A stretch of 64,000 nt of DNA. Source: Nitrosomonas marina. Lineage in GTDB: Bacteria; Pseudomonadota; Gammaproteobacteria; Burkholderiales; Nitrosomonadaceae. This document shows positions 27,073 to 36,478 of this stretch, in pieces. Numbering within the stretch: position 1 is the stretch's first letter; every line of letters begins with the position of its first letter. The notes beneath the pieces are model-generated. The model was not told the DNA's origin. It did not search any database and saw nothing but the letters and a program-made list of their open reading frames with translations. Location: positions 1 through 64,000 of the forward strand of contig NZ_FOCP01000013.1 of NCBI RefSeq assembly GCF_900110145.1. The letters run 5' to 3'. The position numbers and the translations under genes are program-made.

Positions 27073-27227
27073 TCGAGCACACGTATCTGTTTATCTGGGT
27101 GTGCGACAGCTCAGATGGCTCCAGTCTTCTAACAAATGGACTCAAGTAGGTTTTATCTAAAATATGACATTTGGTTTTTTGTTATAACATGGTCACAATA
27201 ATTAGCATACAGGCCTGATGTCCGACT

Positions 27228-28355
27228 ATGTTTCATCATCAAGACTCACTTGAAGCACTGAATCGACACCTCCCCCTGCAACAAAAAATTGTCAGCGCGC
27301 ATCACGTTATCAAGGACAAATTCAACTTCATCGCACGGATTGCGATTACATTATACGACCCCGAAACCGGTAGAATAAAAACCTACCTCGATAGCAGCGA
27401 AGACGATCAGCCACTCAAACATTATGAAGCCTCTTTGGACAAGACCGAGTCTCTGAAGACCATTCTGGACAAAGAAAGGCCGCGCGTTGTCAATAATCTT
27501 GTGGCATTTGAAAACAAAGAACATGAACATACCCGTCGCATTGGCCATCAGGGATACGCCGCAAGCTACACCATGCCCATGTTTCACAGTGGCAGCTTTT
27601 TCGGTTTTATATTTTTCAATTCCTACCAACCCGATGTGTTCGATGAAAAAACACTCAAAGACCTGGATGTGTTTGGTCACCTGATTTCACTGATTGTCAT
27701 TAACGAACTGTCCACGCTCAGCGTTATGGATGCGGCAATTAAAACCACGAGCGACATCACCCATTTGCGCGACCCGGAAACCGGCAGTCATCTCGATCGC
27801 ATGTCGCGATACAGTCGCCTTATCGCACAGTCGCTGGCCGATAAATATGAACTGAACGACGAATACATCGAACATGTTTTTATGTTTTCACCGTTACACG
27901 ATATCGGCAAAATTGCCATCCCGGATACGATTCTTTTGAAGCCCGGGCCACTTGATGAAAAAGAGCGGGCAATGATGAATACCCATACCACTATTGGCCG
28001 GTCCATGATTGACAGTATTGTTGCAAACTTTAAGCTCGACGGCATCGAACAGATCGATGTGTTGAGAAACATCGCGGAATTCCATCATGAGGCGATTAAC
28101 GGCAGCGGCTATCCCAGTGGCAAAAAAAATTCAGAAATCCCGCTTGAAGCGCGGATCGTAGCTGTAGCTGACGTATTTGATGCATTAACATCCTGTCGCC
28201 CCTATAAAGATGCCTGGAGTAATGACAAAGCTTTTGATCTGCTCAAACGGCTCGCAGGCGAAAAACTTGACAGTGATTGCGTAAATGCATTGATAGAAAA
28301 CAGAGCCGAAGTTAAACAGATTCAATCACAATTTCAGGAGGATATTTTTGGTTAA
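27228..28355 (+). CDS. GAF-HD-GYP c-di-GMP phosphodiesterase
   Basis: 375 residues. The N-terminal ~150 residues form a GAF-like sensor (FIARIAITLYDPETGRIKTY and GYAASYTMPMFHSG). The HD-GYP domain spans ~165-360: H224-D225 in SPLHDIGKIAIPD, the LKPGPLDEKE segment, EFHHEAINGSGYPSG and VADVFDAL. These metal-binding residues are complete, so it should hydrolyse c-di-GMP to GMP. It follows the CheB/CheR/GGDEF/EAL gene by 155 bases and carries the same TGGTCACAAT element in its leader. It is clearly paralogous, over its full length, to the protein encoded at 52340-53491. The ATG at 27228 gives an N-terminus aligned with that paralogue. Confidence 0.92.
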   Translation: MFHHQDSLEALNRHLPLQQKIVSAHHVIKDKFNFIARIAITLYDPETGRIKTYLDSSEDDQPLKHYEASLDKTESLKTILDKERPRVVNNLVAFENKEHEHTRRIGHQGYAASYTMPMFHSGSFFGFIFFNSYQPDVFDEKTLKDLDVFGHLISLIVINELSTLSVMDAAIKTTSDITHLRDPETGSHLDRMSRYSRLIAQSLADKYELNDEYIEHVFMFSPLHDIGKIAIPDTILLKPGPLDEKERAMMNTHTTIGRSMIDSIVANFKLDGIEQIDVLRNIAEFHHEAINGSGYPSGKKNSEIPLEARIVAVADVFDALTSCRPYKDAWSNDKAFDLLKRLAGEKLDSDCVNALIENRAEVKQIQSQFQEDIFG

Positions 28356-28604
28356 TAACTGTCGGCGTCGTGCGCTTTCAAGTGGAAAATTCATTTCCTT
28401 CCTGTAACAGGTAGGTGAAAGTACTACTGGTACAGCACAATTCTACGTTCTAGAAACCTGCCTGAAATTTGCCAAACCGGAAACGCTGACCTGCCGCTTA
28501 TATCTGTCGATTTCATCCTTAACGAGGATGGCGTAAAATAACACTATTTGGCAGATGGAAATAGACCATTCATATTTAAAACATACCTAATACAGTACCA
28601 TTTT
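28356..28604. other. intergenic region before the toxin-antitoxin pair
   Basis: 249 bases with no supported gene. Repeated upstream in-frame start codons (for example at 28548) could extend the antitoxin gene, but the conserved frame begins at 28605. Confidence 0.3.
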
Positions 28605-29009
28605 ATGACATCTCAATTGACAGCTATCACGAATGAAGTGCGAGCGCGGTTGCCTGATTTGCTGGCATTGTATCTTTTTGACACTCATGCTGCAGACAAC
28701 GAGGCATTGTCACCAGGAAATATTGAACTGGCGGTTTTGATGGACCGCAATATGGATACGGTTGAATTATCGAACTTGAAGCAGTGTTTAGGGAACCGTT
28801 TTGGCCGTGAGATAGTGGTTGTAGATTTACGTTCGGTCGGTATTGTCTTGCAGTACCGGATTATTACAACTGGTCGTCGTATATGGACGCGTGACGCACA
28901 GGCGGCAATTTATGAAAGCATCATCCTGAGTGAAAAATCTGAATTTAACATGCTGCGACAGGATTTATTGACCGGCATTGAATGGAAGAACAGCGTGTAT
29001 GGCAGATGA
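28605..29009 (+). CDS. mntA: MntA-like antitoxin with degenerate nucleotidyltransferase motif
   Basis: 134 residues from the ATG at 28605 (an upstream start at 28548 is possible). Size, order and overlap with the next gene match MntA antitoxins of HepT-MntA systems. In these, the minimal nucleotidyltransferase AMPylates a tyrosine of the HepT RNase. The fold is recognisable (LPDLLALYLF... NIELAVLMDR), but the catalytic signature is lost. The GS of the GSx10DxD motif is D26-T27, and the DxD is N39-I-E41. It should therefore be unable to transfer NMP, and may neutralise HepT by binding alone. The C-terminal helices (ARDAQAAIYE-like, FNMLRQDL) are normal for the family. It overlaps hepT by 11 bases. 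Confidence 0.75.
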   Translation: MTSQLTAITNEVRARLPDLLALYLFDTHAADNEALSPGNIELAVLMDRNMDTVELSNLKQCLGNRFGREIVVVDLRSVGIVLQYRIITTGRRIWTRDAQAAIYESIILSEKSEFNMLRQDLLTGIEWKNSVYGR

Positions 29010-29421
29010 TGTTTTGTTGATAAAAACAGCGGCGATTCATGATTGTGTCGCACGCGCCCGGGAAGCATACTTGCACGATCCAGTCGGATTCTCCAACAAC
29101 GATATCCAGCAGGATACAGCTATCCTCAATATACAACGTGCCAATGAGGCAGTACTGGATATAGGGAAACACTTGGTCCGACGCGAAAAACTGGGTTCAC
29201 CCCACAGCGCGCATGATGTTTTTATCTTATTGGCAAAAGCCGGCTGGATATCCGGTACACTGGCTGCCACACTCCAGAACATGATCGGATTTCGCAGTAT
29301 TGCAGTGCATGGCTATCAATCGCCACAGCTTGCTGTAACCATTGCAATTATCGAGCACCATCTGGATGCGTTCTTGCTATATTCAAAAACAGTGCTGTCA
29401 CATGACGTCAATCAGTATTGA
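28999..29421 (+). CDS. hepT: HepT-like RNase toxin
   Basis: 140 residues from the ATG at 28999, which has GGAAG upstream and overlaps the antitoxin gene by 11 bases. The protein is an all-helical HEPN-type domain with the catalytic motif R99-SIAV-H104-G-Y106 (Rx4HxY), intact. Family segments DTAILNIQRANEAVLDIGKHL and GWISGTLAATLQNMIGFRS are present. HepT toxins cleave tRNA or mRNA and are held inactive by MntA, which modifies the tyrosine of the motif. Here the partner appears catalytically dead, so the pair is either a binding-type system or one in decay. The full reading frame suggests the toxin is still made. Confidence 0.88.
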   Translation: MADDVLLIKTAAIHDCVARAREAYLHDPVGFSNNDIQQDTAILNIQRANEAVLDIGKHLVRREKLGSPHSAHDVFILLAKAGWISGTLAATLQNMIGFRSIAVHGYQSPQLAVTIAIIEHHLDAFLLYSKTVLSHDVNQY

Positions 29422-29502
29422 ACGTATTAATAAGTTTGCTTAATTGTTCAGGACAAATCGATGCAGTTCGCAATATTCATTTTTCAACAGGAGTTTTTTC
29501 GT

Positions 29503-29847
29503 ATGAAATATTATATCGTTGCAATTCTGACTGGTCTGATACTGGTACAAGCGTCAGGATATGCGGGATCACTCGTCAACGGTCGCTGGACACCTGCACA
29601 GTGCGGCGCGGAACCTGAACCCCCTGTTATCAACACAACCAATATAGAAAACTTCAACCGCAGTGTTGATGCGATAAATGCCTGGCAGGATCGTGCCATG
29701 GAATATCATGCCTGCATGGTCAAAGAAGCCAATGCAGACAATGAGCTCATTGCCCATACCGCCAATCAGGCACAAGCCCGACTGCAGGCTGAAATCAATC
29801 GATTAAATGCTGAAGCTGGCAAAGTGAGAAACGAGCTGAATAAATAA
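29503..29847 (+). CDS. small secreted coiled-coil protein
   Basis: 114 residues from the ATG at 29503, chosen because AGGAG lies about 12 bases upstream and it gives a proper signal peptide (MKYYIVAILTGLILVQASGYAGS). An earlier ATG at 29461 would bury it. The mature part has two Cys (C in AQCG and HACM), an Asn-rich middle, and a C-terminal predicted coiled coil (NQAQARLQAEINRLNAEAG, with R/E heptads). No family was recognised. Periplasmic location is likely. There are no close operon partners. Confidence 0.75.
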   Translation: MKYYIVAILTGLILVQASGYAGSLVNGRWTPAQCGAEPEPPVINTTNIENFNRSVDAINAWQDRAMEYHACMVKEANADNELIAHTANQAQARLQAEINRLNAEAGKVRNELNK

Positions 29848-30243
29848 CCCTCGCGTTAATTAATTTGTCGATTGCGGCGCTGCCAAAAACTGCTCGCCCG
29901 CATTTTTTTGAATCGCATGTTGCACCGGAAGCTGTAATACAATATCTGCATATCATGCACTTCCCTGATATTTCTCGATGGCACATGCACAATTTAGGCA
30001 TGATACAGGTATAGGTATTAACGACCGTGGTGAAATAATTGAACAATCCTTTGAAAAGCATGCATCCCTTGCGCTGCGTAGTATTTCGCGACCCAAAATC
30101 TGGATTAAAGGTTAGCCGTATACATTATCAAATGAATAAAATATCCGGGTCGATTTACCTGCTATCGTCAACAGCGTGCCACATATCATAACCGAATGGG
30201 CAAAACGTCAATTTAAATAGCAGACCAAACAAAACACATACCT
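29848..30243. other. intergenic region with possible tiny ORF
   Basis: 396 bases. A 45-codon plus-strand frame at 29978-30115 reads MAHAQFRHDTGIGINDRGE followed by more residues and a stop. It has a protein-like composition, but no ribosome-binding site or recognised relative. Nothing else stands out, and the promoter of the following transporter is not clear. Confidence 0.3.
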
Positions 30244-31563
30244 TTGAAAAACAAACCACAATCACAGCATTTTACCGACGGCGCTTCCCGGCTAGAAATC
30301 TGGTCATGGGCGATGTTTGATTTTGCCAATTCAGGATACACCACTGTCGTTATCACAGCGATTTTCAACGCATATTTTGTCGCTGAAATTGCAAATAATG
30401 AAAACTGGGGCACATTTGCATGGACAGCATCGCTCGCGGTGTCATATGTGCTCATTATTCTGACCGCGCCCGCACTCGGTGCCTACGCAGATGCATACGC
30501 CGTTAAGAAACCGTTACTGCTTGCCACAACCGCAGGCTGCATTGTATTTACCGCCCTGCTCTATTATGCCGGGCCGGGTGATTTATGGCTGGCCATCATG
30601 CTGATTATTCTTACCAATTTCTTTTTCGGCAGCGGTGAGAATCTGATCGCGGCATTTCTACCGGAACTGGCGAAAAACCAGTCGCTTGGCAAGGTATCCG
30701 GCTGGGGGTGGGGACTGGGTTATCTGGGCGGGCTGTTTACGCTCGGTTGTTGTCTTGTTTACGTCACCTGGGCGCAGGCGCAAGGACATGAAGCCAGCCA
30801 ATACGTGCCGGTTACGATGGTAATTACGGCCACCATTTTCGCCGTTGCCAGCCTGCCGACATTTCTTTATCTCAAAGAACGTGCACAACCACAACCGCAC
30901 CGGCATGGGCGCAGAATTGTCTACGAATCATTCTCCAGACTTAGGGATACGCTCAAGCATGTGCGCCATTACCAGGACTTGATGCGTTTCCTGGTTTGCC
31001 TGGTGTTTTATCAGGCTGGTATTCAGACCGTCATAGCACTGGCTGCGATTTATGCGCAACAGGCTATGGGATTCGATACGCAGGAAACATTACTGCTTAT
31101 TTTGCTGGTCAACATCACCGCAGCGCTGGGCGCATTCGCCTTTGGTCATATACAGGACAAACTCGGGCATTTATTGACTATTGGGCTGACACTCGTCGGC
31201 TGGATTATTATGATTTTAATGGCCTGGGCCGCCGAAGACCGCGCGATGTTCTGGGCAGCTGCCAATCTTGCAGGGCTGTGCCTAGGCGCGTCCCAGTCTG
31301 CCGGCCGCGCACTGGTCGGATTATTCAGTCCGGTTACCCGTCGCGCCGAATTTTTCGGACTCTGGGGACTGGCTGTCAAACTCTCATCCATACTGGGACC
31401 GCTCACCTATGGTTGGGTCAGTTGGATATCTCAGGGCGATCACCGACTCGCAATGCTGATTACCGGCAGCTATTTCATTATCGGCCTGCTGATCCTGGCC
31501 CGTATCAACGTGATACGCGGACAAATAGCGGCACAGCACGATCCAACAGCCACTGAACTCTGA
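30244..31563 (+). CDS. MFS transporter, UMF1/Atg22-like
   Basis: 439 residues with about 12 hydrophobic helices. The start is a TTG (30244), the only candidate that keeps the N-terminal cytoplasmic segment before WSWAMFDFANSGYTTVVITAIFNAYF. That motif (WxxxDFANSGYTTVV) is the hallmark of the UMF1 (Atg22-like) branch of the major facilitator superfamily. A conserved GWGLGYLGG loop (~155-163) and a central SxRDTL loop follow. Substrates of bacterial members are not well defined. Inner-membrane location. No ribosome-binding site is seen, so the start is the least certain point. Confidence 0.85.
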   Translation: MKNKPQSQHFTDGASRLEIWSWAMFDFANSGYTTVVITAIFNAYFVAEIANNENWGTFAWTASLAVSYVLIILTAPALGAYADAYAVKKPLLLATTAGCIVFTALLYYAGPGDLWLAIMLIILTNFFFGSGENLIAAFLPELAKNQSLGKVSGWGWGLGYLGGLFTLGCCLVYVTWAQAQGHEASQYVPVTMVITATIFAVASLPTFLYLKERAQPQPHRHGRRIVYESFSRLRDTLKHVRHYQDLMRFLVCLVFYQAGIQTVIALAAIYAQQAMGFDTQETLLLILLVNITAALGAFAFGHIQDKLGHLLTIGLTLVGWIIMILMAWAAEDRAMFWAAANLAGLCLGASQSAGRALVGLFSPVTRRAEFFGLWGLAVKLSSILGPLTYGWVSWISQGDHRLAMLITGSYFIIGLLILARINVIRGQIAAQHDPTATEL

Positions 31564-31653
31564 CTACCATTTACTTCTGTCATTCAAAAAAGAATGTACC
31601 GTATAAAAGATCGATGGGAACAAGTGGTAATCAGTGAAAAAGAAAAGAAAGAT

Positions 31654-31730
31654 TGGTAGGCGCGACTGGATTCGAACCAACGACCCCCACCATGTCAAGG
31701 TGGTGCTCTAACCAACTGAGCTACACGCCT
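31654..31730 (-). tRNA. tRNA-Val(GAC)
   Basis: Read on the minus strand from 31730: acceptor arm AGGCGTG pairs with CGCGCCT; D-arm region TAGCTCAGTTGGTTAGAGC; anticodon stem CCACC/GGTGG with loop TTGACAT giving anticodon GAC; T-arm around GGTTCGAATCC; discriminator A and encoded CCA. The total is 77 bases including CCA. All standard invariants are present, and one G-T pair in the acceptor is normal. Confidence 0.96.
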
Positions 31731-31897
31731 ACTGTAATTGCGACTGCAACTGAGCCCAAGCTTCAACTGCAGGGCTACGATTCTATCTGAAACGTATTCA
31801 AGACACAAATTAATTTGGTCGGTTCATCACATTCACTTCGCCAAAACCGGTATGATTTTAGTCTGACATATTCATGAACGTCCTGATCAAGCTTGCA

Positions 31898-32815
31898 ATG
31901 ACTGCGTACATTACCCATTCCGATTGCCTCTTGCACGACATGGGGCCATACCATCCCGAAAATCCGCAACGATTGAAAGCTATCGCGCAACAACTTGAAG
32001 CAACCGGTCTGATCGAGAAGCTTCGCTGTTATGAATCACCACTGGCCACGGATACGCAATTAATGCGGGTGCATCCACTCGATTATATTGCCAGTATTCG
32101 GGAGGTATCGCCGCAAAAAGGCCTGGCATATCTTGATCCGGATACCGCGATGAACCCGCACTCGCTGAATGCAGCGCTGCGCGCTGCAGGTGGAGTGATA
32201 CTCGCCACCGATCTGGTGGTCGGACAAAAGGCAAACCGTGCATTCTGCGCTGTGCGTCCACCCGGCCATCATGCGGAATCTACATATGCGATGGGTTTCT
32301 GCATTTTCAACAATATTGCCGTTGGTGTCGCGCACGCACTGGCAACGCATGGCCTGCAGCGCATTGCGATACTGGATTTCGACGTGCATCACGGCAACGG
32401 TACCGAAGCGATTTTTGGCGGCAATCAAAAAGTTTTGTTCTGTTCCACTTTTCAGCATCCCTTTTACCCGCATTCGGGCGCGAAAACCCGGCACAGCAAT
32501 TGCATTAGTGTGCCATTGCCTGCAGCATCAGGTGGCGATGCTTTCCGGCAAGCAGTGGCTGCGCACTGGCTGTCTGCCGTAGAATCGTTCAAACCGGAGA
32601 TGATCTTTATCTCTGCAGGGTTTGACGCACATCGCGAAGACGACATGGCGAATCTGATGCTTGACGATGTGGATTACGTCTGGATAACACAGCAAATCAC
32701 GGCATGGGCTGAACAATATGCGAATGGGCGCATTGTGTCCGTACTCGAGGGCGGTTACGCACTGAATGCTCTGGGTCGCTGCGTTGTGCAGCATATTAAA
32801 GTACTTTGTGAATAA
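31898..32815 (+). CDS. histone deacetylase family (AcuC/HDAC-like) deacetylase
   Basis: 305 residues from the ATG at 31898, where the family begins (MTAYITHSDCLLHDMG); an ATG at 31874 adds eight residues. The zinc amidohydrolase motifs are visible: RPPGHHAE (~126-133), LDFDVHHGNGT (~164-174) supplying the metal ligands D and H, SAGFDAHREDD (~240-250), and VLEGGYAL (~285-292). Bacterial members deacetylate acetyl-lysine, acetylpolyamines or small acetylated compounds. The substrate here cannot be told from sequence. It converges with the PRPP-synthetase operon, with only five bases between the stop codons. Confidence 0.9.
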   Translation: MTAYITHSDCLLHDMGPYHPENPQRLKAIAQQLEATGLIEKLRCYESPLATDTQLMRVHPLDYIASIREVSPQKGLAYLDPDTAMNPHSLNAALRAAGGVILATDLVVGQKANRAFCAVRPPGHHAESTYAMGFCIFNNIAVGVAHALATHGLQRIAILDFDVHHGNGTEAIFGGNQKVLFCSTFQHPFYPHSGAKTRHSNCISVPLPAASGGDAFRQAVAAHWLSAVESFKPEMIFISAGFDAHREDDMANLMLDDVDYVWITQQITAWAEQYANGRIVSVLEGGYALNALGRCVVQHIKVLCE

Positions 32816-32820
32816 TTTGA

Positions 32821-33696
32821 TCAGGCAATTTGTCTGACAGCTTCGGCCAGCACATTAACCAGGTATATGGCATTCGTCGAATGCGTAATGCTGTCCGAAC
32901 TCCAGATACGTGTAACACCGGATTGACGAATAACCTGCTCCGCATCGCTGCAAAATAACGGATGGGTAACCACGGCATCGACCTGTCTGGCGCCATTTTG
33001 TAGCAGACTTTCAGCCGCCTGCGCAAGTGTGTGGCCCGTGCTGGCCATATCATCGACCAGAATCGCATGCTGACCGGCATAATCGCGTTCCGGCAGCGTG
33101 ATTGCGACCTGTTTGTCCCCGCTTCTAACCTTGTTTGCCACTGTATACGAGAAACCGATGGTAACAGCAATCTCGCTTACCCACTGTTCGGATTCGCTGT
33201 CAGGACCCACCAACAGCGCGTCAGCATACTGTTGCTGTAAAAACCGTCCGATTTCACCACCTGCCGTCACCGCCAGCGCATATCGCGCGGGTATTGCCTG
33301 AACCAGTCGTTGCACTCGATGCAGATGCGGATCGACTGTAATCACATCGTCAAAATTATCCGCCAGCAACCTGCCGATCACCTGCTGGCTGATCGCTTCG
33401 CCTGGATAGTTCTCCGCATCCTGACGCATATAGCACAAATACGGTGCAACCAGCGAAATCCGCCTGGCGCCGTGTTTCCGCAGTGCGGACACGCTCAACA
33501 ACAGTTCGATGAGCTTGCAGTTCGGCTGATTCAGACTTCTGACCAGCACCACATGATCCGGCAGATCGACCGGCACCTGCACCAGACTCTCGCCGTCCGG
33601 AAAACTGTGCAGCCGGATTTCCCGATATTCTGTCTGCAGCGCGACACTCAATGCCAACGCCTGCGCTCGGTAATCTTCAAAACCCATTATGTGCAT
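32821..33696 (-). CDS. ribose-phosphate pyrophosphokinase-like protein, operon with AMP phosphorylase
   Basis: 291 residues, slightly shorter than a housekeeping PRPP synthetase (~315). Type I phosphoribosyltransferase fold features: FPDGES (~29-34), APYLCYMRQDAEN in the place of the ATP/flag loop, TVDPHLHR for the pyrophosphate region, and the PRPP-binding loop ILVDDMASTGHT (~212-223). GGGGA lies five bases before the ATG at 33696, fixing the start. It lies 14 bases after the AMP-phosphorylase-like gene on the same strand. It therefore probably acts on pentose phosphates from that enzyme, for example making PRPP, rather than serving as the main cellular synthetase. This is a divergent paralogue. 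Confidence 0.88.
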   Translation of the reverse strand: MHIMGFEDYRAQALALSVALQTEYREIRLHSFPDGESLVQVPVDLPDHVVLVRSLNQPNCKLIELLLSVSALRKHGARRISLVAPYLCYMRQDAENYPGEAISQQVIGRLLADNFDDVITVDPHLHRVQRLVQAIPARYALAVTAGGEIGRFLQQQYADALLVGPDSESEQWVSEIAVTIGFSYTVANKVRSGDKQVAITLPERDYAGQHAILVDDMASTGHTLAQAAESLLQNGARQVDAVVTHPLFCSDAEQVIRQSGVTRIWSSDSITHSTNAIYLVNVLAEAVRQIA

Positions 33697-33710
33697 ACAA
33701 ATCCCCCAAA

Positions 33711-35246
33711 CTATAAAAAGGCATCATGCTGTTGAACGTTCCCTGCTTCACCCAGCGTATAGCCGCTGTCCTGCTCCACCAGTTTCCGGGCAAATTCAAA
33801 ATCGGACATAAACTCTGCATAAACACGATACAGCACATCACCTGCCTTGACGGCATCGCCGTTTTTTCGTAACAGATCGACACCTGCCTTTTTATCCATC
33901 GGTGCACCGGCAATACGCGCGATATTGGCCATTTGCAGATTATCGATACCCGCCACAACACCCGCGTTGCCCGCTTTGACTTCGTAACAGAATTTACCGG
34001 GCGCAAAATCAATCGTATGCGCGCCCTGCCCTTCCATAATGGCATTCATTTTCGCCAGCGCGCGGCCCGAGTCCAGAATGTCACGCGCAATCGCGTATCC
34101 CTGGCCGCCGCGAACATCGGGGTCAAATTCAATGATGCGGCCGGCCAGTTCAAGCGATTTCTGGCGCAGATCTGGCGGTGCACCGGGATCGTTTTCCAGC
34201 ACCTGCATCACGTCGCGGGCTTCCAGTGTTGGACCGATGCCGCGGCCGACAGGCTGGCGGCCGTCGGTGATGATGACTTCTAGATGAATATTGAGCTGGT
34301 CGCCGACAAACTCAAACAGTTTTCTGAGTGCGAGTGCTGCGCGCATGTGCCGCACCTTTGCCGTCGGCCCTACGGGTATGTCGATCAGCAGATGCGTCGA
34401 GCCCGCAGCGAGTTTTTTCGACAGAATCGATGCCACCATTTGCCCCTGCGAATCGATACCGAGCGGACGCTCGACCGCGATCAGCATATCGTCCACCGGC
34501 GCCAGTTTCGCAGTACCTCCCCATGCAAGGCAGCCGCGATGCCTGCGCACAATGTCGTGCAGCTTTTTCGGCGTGAGATTCACTTCAGCGAGAATTTCCA
34601 TGGTATCCGCCGTTCCGGCGGGCGATGTAATAGCCCGGCTCGATGTTTTCGGTATCAGCATACCGTGTGCGGCGACAATCGGCACCACCAGCATCGAAGT
34701 ACGGTTACCGGGAATGCCGCCGATACAGTGCTTGTCCGCCACCAGCGCCTCGCCCCAGTTCAGCTGCTGCCCGGTCTCCAGCATCGCCCGCGTCAGGTAC
34801 AAAACTTCGTCGCGATCCAGATTATTTTGCCCTGTCGCTACCAGAAACGCAGCCATCTCCATTTTAGAATAGCGACTGGCGGCGATGTCCCGCGTTATCG
34901 ATTCAAAATCCGTCAGCGTCAGCCGTTCGCCGTTAATCTTGCGCCGCACCGCATCCATCGACAGTGCATATTCCGCATGGTCCACGCTGACCGCGCAATC
35001 TTCGCTCGCATTCAATTGCGCATACGCCTGTTCGGACAATCCCAGTTCCGACGGCGTCACAATCGCCGCGTCATCGACTACATTCAGCACAGCCAGGATC
35101 CTGCGACCGTTGGCGCAGATACGGATCTTTGTCAACGCCTGAAATCCTTCCGCACGATACACCGCACATTCACGATGCATATACGCCACGTTTTCATGGT
35201 ATGTATCGATTGCGATACGGCGCAGCCTGAGGGTCTGGTTATTCAT
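33711..35246 (-). CDS. AMP/thymidine phosphorylase family protein
   Basis: 511 residues. The N-terminal ~90-residue domain (sometimes called the AMP-phosphorylase head) precedes a nucleoside-phosphorylase family 3 core. Visible signatures are [27 protein letters not shown] (~110-135), [15 protein letters not shown] (~178-192) for phosphate binding, and [29 protein letters not shown], the [10 protein letters not shown] segment and [14 protein letters not shown] follow. The family includes archaeal AMP phosphorylases, which make ribose-1,5-bisphosphate and base from NMP and phosphate. In proteobacteria the gene is often next to a PRPP-synthetase paralogue, as here. No RuBisCO or ribose-1,5-bisphosphate isomerase gene is in the window. 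The operon probably recycles nucleotide ribose. Confidence 0.88.
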   Translation of the reverse strand: MNNQTLRLRRIAIDTYHENVAYMHRECAVYRAEGFQALTKIRICANGRRILAVLNVVDDAAIVTPSELGLSEQAYAQLNASEDCAVSVDHAEYALSMDAVRRKINGERLTLTDFESITRDIAASRYSKMEMAAFLVATGQNNLDRDEVLYLTRAMLETGQQLNWGEALVADKHCIGGIPGNRTSMLVVPIVAAHGMLIPKTSSRAITSPAGTADTMEILAEVNLTPKKLHDIVRRHRGCLAWGGTAKLAPVDDMLIAVERPLGIDSQGQMVASILSKKLAAGSTHLLIDIPVGPTAKVRHMRAALALRKLFEFVGDQLNIHLEVIITDGRQPVGRGIGPTLEARDVMQVLENDPGAPPDLRQKSLELAGRIIEFDPDVRGGQGYAIARDILDSGRALAKMNAIMEGQGAHTIDFAPGKFCYEVKAGNAGVVAGIDNLQMANIARIAGAPMDKKAGVDLLRKNGDAVKAGDVLYRVYAEFMSDFEFARKLVEQDSGYTLGEAGNVQQHDAFL

Positions 35247-35259
35247 GGATTTCTTCGGA

Positions 35260-35745
35260 TTATCTGGAAGTAACTGGTTCTGCTATCGTATCAGAATGGC
35301 TGGTTTTGCATTCGAAAGTGGGTTCAATGTCGCTATCGGTTTCGCGGGCTGCGATTTCTTTCAATAATTTAAGCGTATCGTCATTGATTTCAGACATAGA
35401 TGGGCAAACCCGTTCTCCCGATTGGTCCTGTTGATGCTTGAGCGATAGCAAACATGGTGCAGCCGTATTTCCGAGTAGCAATTCTTTAATTCGATTACTA
35501 ACACCAGCTGCTATCCATTCGTTTCTACAAGCCAGTTCGATTAAGTAAGCATGAAGGTTATTCAAAACTATTGATGCATCGGTCTCTCCATGCACCTGGT
35601 TGCCAATACCAAACAGCAGGGCATGAATGCCATCTCCATATTTCACCTGTACCCATATTTTCATACCTTGGGCTTCATCAGCGTCGCAGGCTGTCCGATA
35701 CGCCCAGGCAATCGTATATAATTGTTCCAGCGTGAAGTTTTTCAT
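35260..35745 (-). CDS. hypothetical protein, 161 aa
   Basis: Start taken at the ATG 35745 ([16 protein letters not shown]). A TTG two codons upstream would add two residues. The protein is soluble, with a helical N-terminal ~95 residues ([23 protein letters not shown]... [18 protein letters not shown]) and an acidic, probably disordered tail ending TIAEPVTSR. No family was recognised. It lies just upstream of the AMP-phosphorylase gene on the same strand, 13 bases apart, so it may be the first gene of that operon. It may have been fixed there by chance, since no functional link is visible. Confidence 0.65.
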   Translation of the reverse strand: MKNFTLEQLYTIAWAYRTACDADEAQGMKIWVQVKYGDGIHALLFGIGNQVHGETDASIVLNNLHAYLIELACRNEWIAAGVSNRIKELLLGNTAAPCLLSLKHQQDQSGERVCPSMSEINDDTLKLLKEIAARETDSDIEPTFECKTSHSDTIAEPVTSR

Positions 35746-35924
35746 TACCAACGAGGTGTGCTGTGTTTTCTCTCAATTTATAGATAGATTGTTTAATCAG
35801 CAAACCAGTTGTTTTATTAGGGGTGTTAGCCAGCGACTGATGGGCGATATTAATACCAAACATTGCAATTTCCCTTATCAATTTCTCGCCATGCATAAAA
35901 GTGCTTAACACGAACGCACGCATC

Positions 35925-36410
35925 TTACCAGAACAACTGTTTGAAGTAGCAGGTCGGACAATAGTAGTAATAGTTTTCGCGGTAGGCGATCGGCCAGGGA
36001 TGGATCGAAACGGCGTTGATCAGCGGCAGACCGGCGCTGCCATAGGTGGCCGCATAGTCTGACCTGCCTTCAATTGTCCCGATTGCAACGACTTCCCGGC
36101 TCGTAAAATAAATCTTTGGATCAAGCTTCTTCTCGCTTTTTAGCAGAAAATACCCTTCGCTGGGTTTATCAATATCGGGGCGATCGTAATAATCCAGCGG
36201 ATAAAACATGACCTGCATCAGACTGCCACCTTCCACCTCCCGAAGATCGGTAACCACCCCGCCCCATTTTACCAGGACGTCTTCATATTGCTCGGCATCC
36301 GCTTTGACCTGGGCATATGTCAGCTCCTGCACATCTGTGCTGTCAAAAGCAGGCGGCAGCGTTGTGCATGCGCTGAACAGCAGGCTGATCACGATCAAAT
36401 AAATTTTCAT
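35925..36410 (-). CDS. slp: Slp family outer-membrane lipoprotein
   Basis: 161 residues. The signal peptide with lipobox LLFSAC (cleavage before C15) is followed by TTLPPAFDSTDV, matching the Slp start. The body has the conserved VLVKWGGVVTDLREVEGGSLMQVMFYPLD segment (~45-73), GYFLLKSEKKLDP, and the C-terminal LINAVSIHPWP. It ends in a Tyr/Cys-rich tail (YYYYCPTCYF). Slp proteins are outer-membrane lipoproteins linked to stationary phase and acid stress in enterobacteria. The gene stands alone, with 181 bases to the next minus-strand gene. Confidence 0.88.
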   Translation of the reverse strand: MKIYLIVISLLFSACTTLPPAFDSTDVQELTYAQVKADAEQYEDVLVKWGGVVTDLREVEGGSLMQVMFYPLDYYDRPDIDKPSEGYFLLKSEKKLDPKIYFTSREVVAIGTIEGRSDYAATYGSAGLPLINAVSIHPWPIAYRENYYYYCPTCYFKQLFW

Positions 36411-36478
36411 TGTTTTACTCTATTTAAAGTCACGGTGATATTTTCAACCTTTCGCAGGAAAAAAACAGTAGCTCAAAA

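Noticed and set aside
34284..35273. 329-codon plus-strand frame opposite the AMP-phosphorylase gene
   Set aside because: Antisense shadow of a well-supported gene, rich in Arg, His and Cys, with no domain.
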